Assembly: GCF_014207855.1 (NCBI RefSeq)
Contig: NZ_JACHKZ010000020.1
Coordinates: 1-64,000, forward strand
Reading direction: 5' to 3'
Length of the DNA: 64,000 nt
Source of the DNA: Comamonas odontotermitis
GTDB lineage: Bacteria; Pseudomonadota; Gammaproteobacteria; Burkholderiales; Burkholderiaceae_C
Positions 17,581-25,965 of the stretch are shown here, piece by piece. How positions within the stretch are numbered: position 1 is the first letter of the stretch; the number at the start of each line of letters is the position of its first letter. A program made the position numbers and the translations under genes. The notes under the pieces are model-generated. The model did no database searches. It was not told the origin of the DNA and saw only the letters and a list, made by a program, of their open reading frames with translations.

Positions 17581-19056
17581 TTATGCAGCAGCAAAGTGCA
17601 TGGCTGCGCTGATGGTGATGAGCAACTGGCTTGCAATCCGGCAGTCGTTGACCAGTGCATTGCCCGAGCGGGGTGAGAAAAATGCTGCTTGTCTGCGATA
17701 GCCGCCAGCCTGCAGCAAGGCGACCTCAGGCCACACAATGCGTTGGTAGCAGGCTCGAAACAGGGTTTGCATGTTCGCTTTGAACTCTGCCTGCATGCCT
17801 TCGCTCATGAACTGCGGCTGATTTGCGTGCCGTGTGCATTCCATCACTGCAATGGCTGTCCATGGACTGGCTGCGGGGGATGGACGACCACCGTCGTCGG
17901 CGATCAATCGCAGTTGCTGCCAGCTTGCATGCAGCCATTTGCCATCGTCGCTGCCCCTTGCAGCAGGTGGCTGCGGCGACCCGCCGAAAGGCGACTGTTG
18001 CTGGCGCAGGCGCAAGGCCTTGAGGCCCAGCCCACCCCATGGCGGCGTATCACCTGGGAGGGCAGGTGATACGCCGCCCAACTGTTGGGCCAGCAAAGTG
18101 ATCAGGTTGCGGACGGTGGAGCACGCATTGGCTCCGGGGAAGAGCTCCGTGTATCGCAGCAGTACGATTAGACTCATGGCATGCAGCATTTCGCTTGCAT
18201 AGTCATGCAGGCTCCAGCGGCGCATCTGTTCAATCAGGTACACGATGCAGCGGTGGCAGGCCAGGGCACTGAGCTCGTCCTGGGATGGCTCCGCCGGGCT
18301 GCTCTTGTGCGCGAGCAGCAGAGCGTAGGCAATGCCCAGGTGATCCAAGAGTGTTCCGGCTTCGGGCCAGCTACCGTCTTCGCTCTGGCGTTGGGCGATC
18401 AACTGTTTGGTGGATCTATACAGCATGGGCCCCGCGGAGCCATTGCGCAGGTGGGCGGGAGACAGGCGGGGGCGGGGCAATGCAGTCAGTTCACCATGTT
18501 GGTCGAGATACACACCCTCCAGCAATAGCTGCCAGCGGGCATGGGTGGCACCATGCACCGGATCGGACAGGCTTCGTACGCCAGCTAGCGTGCGCGATGT
18601 GTTGGTGCCCAGAACCGAGAGCAGTTCCGTGTCTTCCAATTCATCGTCCGCCAATGCCCAGGTGCGGGTGGGATCGGTGGAGCGCAATTGGCCCATTGCG
18701 GTGGTTGCTGGCTGGATGCCGCAGGCCCAGTCAATGCGCAGCTCCACTCCGCTGGCGTTGTGGGCCCATGCCCACTGGCGCACGCGCGTGGCGCCTTCCC
18801 GCCAGGCGGCGTGCACGGTGACACGCCGGATGCTGAAGCTGGTGACAGGCAGATCTTCTGCTGCAACGGTAAAGAACAGCACACAGCAGGCGTATGGATC
18901 CGGAAGTGACACCACATGCTGCGCCACGAACCGAAAAGCCAGATCCAGCTGCTGCGCGAGATCGATCGATTCGGCGCTCGGCTCATATTGTTCACCGACG
19001 CTCATGGGCATCGGCGTGGGCGGTGCGAAGCAACTGGAGAGCGATGCGTTCATCAT
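17581..19056 (-). CDS. Protein of unknown function with QW-like toroid motifs
   Basis: A 491-residue soluble-looking protein that I do not recognise. No signal peptide or clear membrane helix. Two stretches resemble the QW repeats of alpha/alpha-toroid proteins (terpene cyclase or prenyltransferase fold): QRQSEDGSWPEAGTLLDHLG, which fits QxxxGxW, and LRLRQQQSPFGGSP. The middle is rich in Leu, Ala and Cys helices; the first 60 residues are variable-looking. It lies between the 19137-20198 gene and the flp cluster on the same strand, so it may share their transcript. A cyclase function is not claimed. The second Met (19053) is an equally good start. Confidence 0.55.
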   Translation of the reverse strand: MMNASLSSCFAPPTPMPMSVGEQYEPSAESIDLAQQLDLAFRFVAQHVVSLPDPYACCVLFFTVAAEDLPVTSFSIRRVTVHAAWREGATRVRQWAWAHNASGVELRIDWACGIQPATTAMGQLRSTDPTRTWALADDELEDTELLSVLGTNTSRTLAGVRSLSDPVHGATHARWQLLLEGVYLDQHGELTALPRPRLSPAHLRNGSAGPMLYRSTKQLIAQRQSEDGSWPEAGTLLDHLGIAYALLLAHKSSPAEPSQDELSALACHRCIVYLIEQMRRWSLHDYASEMLHAMSLIVLLRYTELFPGANACSTVRNLITLLAQQLGGVSPALPGDTPPWGGLGLKALRLRQQQSPFGGSPQPPAARGSDDGKWLHASWQQLRLIADDGGRPSPAASPWTAIAVMECTRHANQPQFMSEGMQAEFKANMQTLFRACYQRIVWPEVALLQAGGYRRQAAFFSPRSGNALVNDCRIASQLLITISAAMHFAAA

Positions 19057-19087
19057 GGTGTTCTCGCAAGGTGTAGAGATGATTCGG

Positions 19088-19135
19088 GGTTTGCTGCCTC
19101 ACCGCCGCAACCTTGCGGCGTTGAGGCACTCAAAC
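19088..19135 (-). other. Long intercistronic hairpin
   Basis: TGCCTCA-C-CGCCGCAA, loop CC, TTGCGGCG-T-TGAGGCA, extended outward by GTTTG/CAAAC. It lies between two minus-strand genes, 30-odd bases before the 19056 start. It has no T tract on the minus strand, so it is more likely an mRNA processing or attenuation element than a terminator. Confidence 0.55.
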
Positions 19136-19136
19136 C

Positions 19137-20198
19137 TTATAGAGTCAGGCTGTGGTGCTGCAACTCCTGGCTGATTGCTCCGCTAATGCCTACCGTACCC
19201 GCTTCACTAACGTGGCTGCTGATGGCCAGCGAAAGGGGCTGCAGATCTGCCAAGGCCTCTGCTGTACTGGTTGTGACGGTGATAAAGCTGTCCAGCAAGC
19301 CGCCGAGGCCACCGCTGCCCACGCCACTGCCCAGATCGCTGAGACCGGCAATCAACTGGTTGAGTGTGCCAATGACTGGCTCCAGTACCAGGCCGTCGAT
19401 CAGCGTCAGGCCGTTCACCAACTCGGCAAGCACTCCCAAATGGCCACCATCGACGGAGGTCAACCCTTCCAGCAGCCCGGTCACCGCTGCCAGCGTGCCA
19501 GTGCTGGGGTTGAGCAGGGTGTCGATCAGGTTTCCAACGGGGCTTGCCACGGTGCTGCCCAACACGCTGTCCACCAGATCTTGTACCGAAGTGATCAGGC
19601 CATGGTCAGTCGGGTCGGTCGTGCCCGTTGGGGCGGTCATGCCGGGTTCTTCGGTTCCGCCGCCGGGGTTCGTCGGCGTGGAATCGTCACCATCGTTGCC
19701 GCTGTTCAGCAAAGCACCTGCGAGCACGCCACCGCCCACGCCAACCAGACTCGCCAGCAAGAAGTCGCCCAGGACGGCGCAGCCCGCTTCAGTATTGCTA
19801 CCGGCAGCTTCTGCCTTTGCGGTTGGTACAGCGGCGGCATTCGCTGCCGCAGGCACAGTTTCCACGCTGCCTGATGCCGCGGTGAATGCCGCCACGCCTG
19901 CAGCGCCGCTGCTATCGCAATTGCCGAGTGTTGCTTCTGGACTGGCAGCAAGGGGGGCAATTTGCGATTGCCCATCGTTGTTCGTCATAACCGCTTGCGC
20001 ATTGCCGCCCGCCGGAGCCACGATGGTGCCGCCCATCTGCAACTTGCCACCTGTCCGCGCTGCCATTGACTGGCCGCCGCGCACCATGTGCACACCTGCA
20101 GAGACTTGGGTGAGTGGGGCGGACGCCATTTTGGCGCCATCCCCGGATGGGGCGGCATCGTTGGTTGCGCGGTGAATCGATGGGAGGGCCGCGGTCAT
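19137..20198 (-). CDS. Putative surface or secreted protein of unknown function
   Basis: A 353-residue protein, not recognised as a whole. The N-terminal 100 residues alternate G, V and D in a pattern like the FecR/LapA-type N-terminal module (VSAGVHMVRGGQSM, then TNNDGQSQIAPLA). After an Ala-rich stretch comes one hydrophobic Gly-rich segment (LLASLVGVGGGVLAGALL), a Pro/Gly/Thr/Asp linker, and a C-terminal half of Leu/Gly repeats (TGLLEGL, AVTGLLEGLTSV). It has no standard signal peptide, as expected for a type I secretion substrate. The ATG at 20198 has GGGAAA upstream; 20288 would add 30 unlikely residues. It may be the former cargo of the exporter fragments at 16528-17216, which is inference. 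Confidence 0.5.
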   Translation of the reverse strand: MTAALPSIHRATNDAAPSGDGAKMASAPLTQVSAGVHMVRGGQSMAARTGGKLQMGGTIVAPAGGNAQAVMTNNDGQSQIAPLAASPEATLGNCDSSGAAGVAAFTAASGSVETVPAAANAAAVPTAKAEAAGSNTEAGCAVLGDFLLASLVGVGGGVLAGALLNSGNDGDDSTPTNPGGGTEEPGMTAPTGTTDPTDHGLITSVQDLVDSVLGSTVASPVGNLIDTLLNPSTGTLAAVTGLLEGLTSVDGGHLGVLAELVNGLTLIDGLVLEPVIGTLNQLIAGLSDLGSGVGSGGLGGLLDSFITVTTSTAEALADLQPLSLAISSHVSEAGTVGISGAISQELQHHSLTL

Positions 20199-20724
20199 GT
20201 ACTGTTTCCCAAAAATTGGTTTTGTGGGCAGCCCGGAAACGACGCCGGACGGCACATGCCTCGGTGAGCGCAATAGGCGTGCCAACATGGGGAAACGGGC
20301 AGGTCAGAAAACAGAGGTTTCTAACTTATTGATTTTTTTGATGTATTTTTTCTCTTCTTGGTATGCATAACGAATGCATCCGCCATGCTTCTGGCAGTGT
20401 TACGGGCAATGTTACGTAACGTGGACACGGTGGGGCCGTAGCTTTTTTCCTGCCGTCTGGCGCTTGCCAACAATGGCCGGAAAAAGCTGGTGAGCATTGA
20501 TTGGCAGATAGAAATATGCGGTACGCAAACAGCTGCAACCCGTCAGATCGTGGTGAAACCTGGGTGCCACAATTGCTGATACCCATCGGTAAAATGCAAT
20601 GTATCAAAATGTACAATCGACAACCTGGGCCGAGCGCCTGCGCAGGTGGCTCACAATGTCGCTCATTTCGGTGTCTGGCGGCCTTGTCTGCCTTTTCTAG
20701 TCATTGCAGAGAGAACCATTGCTT
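20199..20724. other. Intergenic region between divergent genes
   Basis: About 525 bases between the minus-strand gene ending upstream at 20198 and the plus-strand TPR gene. It contains the palindrome GTTACGTAAC near 20411 preceded by another TGTTACG, and a repeat of ATGCAT near 20365-20380. No convincing promoter or gene was identified. Small ORFs here look spurious. Confidence 0.5.
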
Positions 20725-22017
20725 ATGAAGACTGCGCCTAACATCTTGCTGCCAGTGCATACCTGCCGCCGCCTGCATTGGCACCGCAATTGGGTCGCAC
20801 TATTGCTGGGATGTGGTGTGGCGCTGCACAGCCTGCCTGCATTGGCCGCCCGCGCTGTGGAAGAGGTCACGCAGTTGCTGGAGCAGGGCAAGGCCGATCT
20901 GGCTGCCAAACAGGCAGACAGCCATCTGCAGCTCAATCCAGGCGATGTGGAAATGCGTTTTTTGCGCGGTGTGATTGCCACCGAGCAAAAACAGAATGCG
21001 CAGGCGATCAAGATCTTCTCGGCGCTCACGCGTGAGTATCCCCATATGCCTGAGCCCTACAACAACCTGGCGGTTCTGTATGCGGCCGATGGGCAGGAGC
21101 GCAAGGCTGCGGAGGCTCTGGAGCAGGCAATCCGAACCAACCCCAGTTACTCCACCGCCCATGAAAATCTGGGGGACCTGTATGCACGCATGGCGAGCGA
21201 AGCCTATTCAAAGGCGCTGCAGTTGGATGGTTCGCGGCAGGACATTCGCCCCAAGCTGGCCTTGATCACCCAGATCGTGCCGGGGGCCGCGAGCCGGGGA
21301 AAGACGGTGGTGGCCGATGCAGGAAGCGCTGCGGCGCCAGTGGCGGCCAAAGCCCCCGCCAAGGCCGAAGTTGCGCCTGAGCGCAAGCCGGAGCCTAAGC
21401 CCGAGGCAAAGCCGGAACCCCAGCAACCACCCAAACCACAGCCTGCGGTCAAGCCCGAGCCCGTTGTGGTTGCCAAGGCAGAACCGGCGCCAGTGGCCAA
21501 ACCTGCGGCACCGGCACCGACTCCCGTTGCTGCACCAGCGCCAGCGCCTGTGCCTGTGGCATCAGTATCAGCACCTGTACCGGCGCCGGCTCAACCTGCA
21601 GCAAGCGCCAAGCCCAAGGAAGAGCCTGCAGCACGACCGGCTGCTGTTGCCGAGACCAAGCCAGCTACGCGCCCGAGCGCGGTTGCCGATGTGGAGCGTT
21701 CTGTGCATGCCTGGGCGTCGGCCTGGGAGAAAAAGGACATGACGGCCTATCTGGATGCATACAGCGACAGGTTCCAGCCCGCCGGTGGGGGTAGCCTGGC
21801 GGCATGGAAAGAGGAGCGCCGGGCGCGCATTGTGGGTAAGCAGACGATCGACGTAAAGGTGCAGAACCTGCAGGTCAGCGTTGACGGTGAACAGGCGACG
21901 GCCAGGTTCCGCCAGTACTATGCCGCGGGCTCACTCAAATCCACGACGCGCAAGACCTTGACCCTGCGCCACGAAAAGGGCCAGTGGCATATCGTTCGGG
22001 AAGCAACCGGGGGCTGA
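20725..22017 (+). CDS. TPR-repeat protein with C-terminal NTF2-like (Cds6-type) domain
   Basis: A 430-residue exported protein. The signal peptide ends near LPALAARA. TPR-like repeats span about 45-165 (for example EPYNNLAVLYAADGQERKAAEALEQA). A long Pro/Ala/Lys/Glu linker (about 195-320) leads to an NTF2-like domain (VHAWASAWEKKDMTAYLDAY to QWHIVREATGG) of the kind also found at the end of the next gene. Start: ATG at 20725 with AGAGAG upstream. The linker suggests it spans the periplasm. Sharing a terminal domain with the neighbouring L,D-transpeptidase suggests both act at the cell wall. Confidence 0.75.
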   Translation: MKTAPNILLPVHTCRRLHWHRNWVALLLGCGVALHSLPALAARAVEEVTQLLEQGKADLAAKQADSHLQLNPGDVEMRFLRGVIATEQKQNAQAIKIFSALTREYPHMPEPYNNLAVLYAADGQERKAAEALEQAIRTNPSYSTAHENLGDLYARMASEAYSKALQLDGSRQDIRPKLALITQIVPGAASRGKTVVADAGSAAAPVAAKAPAKAEVAPERKPEPKPEAKPEPQQPPKPQPAVKPEPVVVAKAEPAPVAKPAAPAPTPVAAPAPAPVPVASVSAPVPAPAQPAASAKPKEEPAARPAAVAETKPATRPSAVADVERSVHAWASAWEKKDMTAYLDAYSDRFQPAGGGSLAAWKEERRARIVGKQTIDVKVQNLQVSVDGEQATARFRQYYAAGSLKSTTRKTLTLRHEKGQWHIVREATGG

Positions 22018-22122
22018 TCTTGCGTGGCGACTCGCACCAATAGCTTCTGAGGGATAGGGTGGCGCGGTATCATGCGCAGCGCGCTACCGATGGTTGGGCG
22101 GCGGGACGAGGATTTTTGGGCA

Positions 22123-23607
22123 ATGCCTTTTAGCAAGCAGTTTTGGCGGCCATTGGCCATGGGAGCACTGGCGGTCGCCGCAAGCGGCGCGCTCGGTGTT
22201 GCGTATGCCCAAAAAACGGCGGACAGCAAGGCTGGCAGCGTCGCCCGGAGCCAAGGGGCTGCTGCCAGCGGGCCTGCAAAGAGTTCGTCAGCCTCCAAAG
22301 AGCCGAGGCGTGGCAAAAAGACCAAGGCCACCGAAGCCGAAAAAAGCACAAAAAATACCCAAGATGCCAAAAGCAGCGCAGCACGGGCAGCGGTGCCCGT
22401 GGCTGCCGTCGCACCGGGGGCCGTCGCACCGGGTGTCGCCGCACCGGCTGCCGTCCATGCAAGCGCCGAGGCGCGTTTGTTGAAGGTGATCGATCTGGTT
22501 CAGCAGCAAAAGCTGGATATGGCGCTGCAGGAAGCCTCTCGGCTGACCTTGGATGTGCCACATTTCCAGGCGGCGCAACTGGTGTATGCGGATTTGCTGC
22601 GCTACAAGACTGGCCATGCAGGGGCACTTTCTCCCGCGCCGCTGCCGGAGGTGGTGGCAATGCGGGTCAAACACACCCCACAACCCAGCACGGCGCCTGG
22701 TGCAGACAGCCTGGAGCAGTTGCGCGGCTTGCAGGACGAGATCAAGCGCCGTGTGCAGGGGGCCAATGCCTTGCCGGCTACCGGCAGTATTCCGGCGGAA
22801 TTTCTGGCGCTGGCGCCCTCGGTGCGCCAGGCGATTGCCATTGACGCGAGCAAGTCACGGCTCTACCTGTTTGCCAACGAAGACGGCAAGCTGCGGTTGA
22901 CGGGCGACTATTACGTATCCGTCGGCAAGCTGGGCATGGGCAAGTTTGAGGAGGGCGACCAGCGCACGCCCGAGGGGGTGTATTTCATCGGCAGGCAGAT
23001 TCCTGGCCCCAAACTGCCCGAGTTCTATGGCAAGGGTGCCTTGACGGTGAATTACCCCAACGACTGGGACAAGGCAGTCGGGCGATCAGGCAGTGGTATC
23101 TGGCTGCATGGCACGCCACCAGACCAGTTTGCCCGCCTGCCGCTTGCCAGTGACGGCTGCATGGTGCTCTCCAATACCGATCTGACGCATCTGATGCGAA
23201 CCGTTGGTCGCCTCTCTCCGGTGCTGGTACGTGAACGCCTGCACTGGGTCGCGGCTGCCGACACAGGTATGGGGCGCGAGCGGGATGCCTTTTTCTCCAT
23301 ACTTCACCGCTGGCAGCAGGGCTGGAGCCAAGTAGATGCGCAGGCTGCGCTGTCGCCGCTCTACCAGGCGGAATGGCGAAGCTCGGTTGCTGGCCAGGCC
23401 ATGCAGGAGCGCATGGCAAACGCCTTCAAAGGTGGCGCCGTTTTGCAGGATATATCGGCATTTGCCTGGAAAGATTCCCAAGGCGAGATTCGCATCGCCA
23501 ATTTCCGCCTCAAGGCGAAAAACCAGGCAGAGCCCCTGTCGCTGCGCCAGTATTGGCGCAAGGTGGGCAGCGAGTGGAAGCTGTTTTCGGAAGACACGCA
23601 GAATTGA
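22123..23607 (+). CDS. L,D-transpeptidase (YkuD) with C-terminal NTF2-like domain
   Basis: A 494-residue periplasmic L,D-transpeptidase, which forms 3-3 crosslinks or attaches proteins in peptidoglycan. Signal peptide MPFSKQFWRPLAMGAL to AYAQ; basic/Ala-rich linker to about 120; helical region; YkuD domain about 235-370 with His329 (WLHGTP) and catalytic Cys346 in LASDGCMVLS. The last 110 residues form an NTF2-like domain (GWSQVDAQAALSPLYQAEW to LRQYWRKVGSEWKLF). Such proteins have been called the Cds6 family. The ATG at 22123 begins the signal peptide; 22072 is an in-frame ATG that would mask it. It lies 105 bases after the TPR gene. Confidence 0.85.
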   Translation: MPFSKQFWRPLAMGALAVAASGALGVAYAQKTADSKAGSVARSQGAAASGPAKSSSASKEPRRGKKTKATEAEKSTKNTQDAKSSAARAAVPVAAVAPGAVAPGVAAPAAVHASAEARLLKVIDLVQQQKLDMALQEASRLTLDVPHFQAAQLVYADLLRYKTGHAGALSPAPLPEVVAMRVKHTPQPSTAPGADSLEQLRGLQDEIKRRVQGANALPATGSIPAEFLALAPSVRQAIAIDASKSRLYLFANEDGKLRLTGDYYVSVGKLGMGKFEEGDQRTPEGVYFIGRQIPGPKLPEFYGKGALTVNYPNDWDKAVGRSGSGIWLHGTPPDQFARLPLASDGCMVLSNTDLTHLMRTVGRLSPVLVRERLHWVAAADTGMGRERDAFFSILHRWQQGWSQVDAQAALSPLYQAEWRSSVAGQAMQERMANAFKGGAVLQDISAFAWKDSQGEIRIANFRLKAKNQAEPLSLRQYWRKVGSEWKLFSEDTQN

Positions 23608-23752
23608 TGCAGTGGCTGGCAGCGCATCGGTGTCTGCGCCTGGAGCGCAATGCCATGAAGCTGGGCGCGTGTCCAGAAGATGGTAGGCAGAGATCTGAAG
23701 ACTGCAATGCTGTCACACTAGGGTTTTGCGTTTGCTTCTGGAGTTGTCCGGC

Positions 23753-24466
23753 ATGACTGACCGTACCAATGCATTTGGCCAAGCCATTGGCTGTGATTTG
23801 CCCAGCTGGGCACCGCGCGAGCTGCCAGCTCCCGTCACCCTCGAAGGCCGGTTTTGCCGGCTGGAGCCCATCAATGCCGACCGGCACGCTGCCCAGTTGC
23901 ATGTGGCCTTCAGCAGCGCTCCCGATGCTCGTTTGTGGACCTATATGACCATCGGCCCCTTCGCCGATGCACAGGCATACCACGATTACCTGCAGAGCGT
24001 GGAGGCGAGCACCGATCCGCGCCACTATGCCGTGATCGACCGGGCCAGCGGCGAGGCGGTGGGCACGCTGGCGCTGATGCGGATTGATCCGAAAAATGGT
24101 GTGATCGAGGTCGGCAGCGTCACCTTTTCGCCGCTGTTGCAGCAAACCCCGATCTCTACCGAGGCGCAATATCTGCTGATGGCCTATGTGTTCGATCAGT
24201 TGGGCTACCGGCGCTATGAATGGAAGTGCGACCATTTCAACGCACCGTCGCGCAAGACTGCGCAGCGCCTGGGCTTCAGTTTTGAAGGCATTTTCCGCCA
24301 GGCGGTGGTGTACAAGGGGCGCAGCCGTGATACGGCGTGGTTTGCCATCATCGACAGCGATTGGCCCAAAATTGCTGCGGCATTCCAGGCATGGCTGGCG
24401 CCGGGTAATTTTGATGCCGCCGGGCACCAGAAGCGCGCACTGGCGGATTTGCGCACCCAGGGGTGA
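23753..24466 (+). CDS. GNAT-family N-acetyltransferase (RimJ/RimL-like)
   Basis: A 237-residue acetyltransferase of the RimL-like GNAT group. The N-terminal half has RFCRLEPINADRHAAQL; the acetyl-CoA region includes IEVGSVTFSPLLQQTPISTEA and the C-terminal motif KCDHFNAPSRKTAQRLGFSFEG, typical of the COG1670 type. The substrate is unknown. Start: ATG at 23753 with GGAG about 10 bases upstream; a TTG at 23726 is in frame but unlikely. It is followed by an intrinsic terminator shared with the convergent cyd operon. Confidence 0.85.
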   Translation: MTDRTNAFGQAIGCDLPSWAPRELPAPVTLEGRFCRLEPINADRHAAQLHVAFSSAPDARLWTYMTIGPFADAQAYHDYLQSVEASTDPRHYAVIDRASGEAVGTLALMRIDPKNGVIEVGSVTFSPLLQQTPISTEAQYLLMAYVFDQLGYRRYEWKCDHFNAPSRKTAQRLGFSFEGIFRQAVVYKGRSRDTAWFAIIDSDWPKIAAAFQAWLAPGNFDAAGHQKRALADLRTQG

Positions 24467-24560
24467 GGGCCGGTTACCGATTCATCAGAAATTGGCCGCT
24501 GGCGCCTGCCTGTATTGCGCCTTTGATATTCAGTTGGTAGCGTTGATAGCGGTAAAGCAA

Positions 24561-24590
24561 AAGGCCCGGGCATGATGCCTGGGCCTTTTT
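24561..24590. terminator. Bidirectional intrinsic terminator
   Basis: AAGGCCCGGGCAT and ATGCCTGGGCCTT pair with one wobble and are flanked by A and T tracts. It serves the acetyltransferase gene and the convergent cydDCABX operon. Confidence 0.85.
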
Positions 24591-24642
24591 TGTTCTGTAT
24601 TGGCCGCAGCCCCCTTGTGCAAGGGGCTGCGACTGCATTCCG

Positions 24643-24774
24643 TCAGTGGGTGTTCGGGTCATCCATCAACTGGTCGCGCAGCTTTTGGTCTTCGGTTATC
24701 TCAAACCACATTGCGTTGAGCACGGCAAACGCGGCAGCCAGCGGAAGTCCTAGGATCCAGGCGAAATACCACAT
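24643..24774 (-). CDS. cydX: CydX, small subunit of cytochrome bd oxidase
   Basis: A 43-residue single-pass membrane peptide starting MWYFAWILGLPLAAAFAVLN and continuing with the MWFE motif and an acidic, polar tail, the CydX pattern. CydX stabilises the CydAB haem site. A GAAAGGA ribosome site lies 8 bases before the ATG. It starts 32 bases after the cydB stop and ends the operon before the bidirectional terminator. The expected Trp, Tyr and Glu positions are all present. Confidence 0.93.
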   Translation of the reverse strand: MWYFAWILGLPLAAAFAVLNAMWFEITEDQKLRDQLMDDPNTH

Positions 24775-24806
24775 ATAAAAATCCTTTCTTAAGATGCAGC
24801 CCACGC

Positions 24807-25961
24807 TCAGTAAGCGTGGCCGCTGCCTTCACGAATCTGCTTTTCGTCGACCTTGCCCCACAGCACGCGGTACACCCAGGTGGTGTAGGCCAGAATGATG
24901 GGCAGGAAGATGACGGTGCACACCAGCATGATGAACAGGGTCATGTGGCTCGATGAGGAATCCCAAACCGTCAGGCTGAAGCGGGGATCGACCGTGGAAG
25001 GCAGGATCACGGGGAACATGGATGCGCCCACGGTCAGGATGATTCCGGCAATGCCCAGGCCGCTGAAGATCATGGCCCAGCCTTCCTTGCGCGCGCGCAT
25101 CAGCACCGCAGCGATGATGCAGCCCACGATACCCAGCACAGGTGCGGCCATGGTCCAGGGGTATTTGCTGTAGTTGGCCATCCACGCACCGGGCATGTGG
25201 GCCGCTGTTTTGAACAGCGGATTCGACGGGCCGGTTGTATTGACTGCAGAAGTGATGGCATAGCCATCCACGAACTTCCACAGCACGACGCCTGCAAGCA
25301 CAAACAGCACAGCGGTCAGGATGGCGGCGATGGAGCCCACGGTGCGCGCACGCTGCGCAACAGCACCTTCGGTCTTGATACCCAGCCAGGCGGCGCCGTG
25401 CATGGTCAGCATGGCAACGGAGACCAGGCCTGTGAGGATGGCAAACGGATTGAGCAGCCCGAAGAAACTGCCGTCGTAGTGGATGAACAGCTCAGGCGTC
25501 AGGCGGAAGGGCACGCCCTGCAGTACATTGCCGAGCGCCACACCGCAGATCAGGGTCGGGATGAAGCCACCCGCGAACAATGCCCAGTCCCAGCCGTTGC
25601 GCCAGGCCCTGGATTCGTTCTTGCTGCGGTATTTGAAGGCGACAGGGCGCAGGATCAGACCGATCAGGATCACGAACATCGCCAGGTAAAAGCCCGAGAA
25701 GGACACGGCATACAGCTGGGGCCAGGCGGCAAAGATGGCGCCGCCGCCCAGGATCAGCCAGACCTGGTTGCCTTCCCAGGTGGGACCTACCGCGTTGATG
25801 ATGACGCGGCGCTCCACATCGTTCTTGCCCAGGAAGGGCAGCAACATGCCGGTGCCCAGGTCAAAGCCATCCATCACGGCAAAGCCGATCAGCAGCACGC
25901 CCAGCAGCACCCACCAGATGACACGCAGCGTGTCGTAATCCAAAAGTGTATGCAAGATCAT
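24807..25961 (-). CDS. cydB: Cytochrome bd ubiquinol oxidase subunit II
   Basis: A 384-residue polytopic membrane protein, CydB. It begins MILHTLLDYDTLRVIWWVLL and has the family segment VMDGFDLGTGMLLPFLG, with nine hydrophobic helices predicted by eye. With CydA and CydX it forms the high-affinity terminal oxidase that reduces oxygen with ubiquinol. Start: ATG at 25961, 4 bases after the cydA stop, with GGAAAG upstream; the 26009 start would overlap cydA. Confidence 0.95.
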   Translation of the reverse strand: MILHTLLDYDTLRVIWWVLLGVLLIGFAVMDGFDLGTGMLLPFLGKNDVERRVIINAVGPTWEGNQVWLILGGGAIFAAWPQLYAVSFSGFYLAMFVILIGLILRPVAFKYRSKNESRAWRNGWDWALFAGGFIPTLICGVALGNVLQGVPFRLTPELFIHYDGSFFGLLNPFAILTGLVSVAMLTMHGAAWLGIKTEGAVAQRARTVGSIAAILTAVLFVLAGVVLWKFVDGYAITSAVNTTGPSNPLFKTAAHMPGAWMANYSKYPWTMAAPVLGIVGCIIAAVLMRARKEGWAMIFSGLGIAGIILTVGASMFPVILPSTVDPRFSLTVWDSSSSHMTLFIMLVCTVIFLPIILAYTTWVYRVLWGKVDEKQIREGSGHAY

Positions 25962-25965
25962 GGTG

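Noticed and set aside
20326-20616. 96-codon open frame in the gap before the TPR gene
   Set aside because: No ribosome site and no recognisable domain; the region looks like intergenic DNA.
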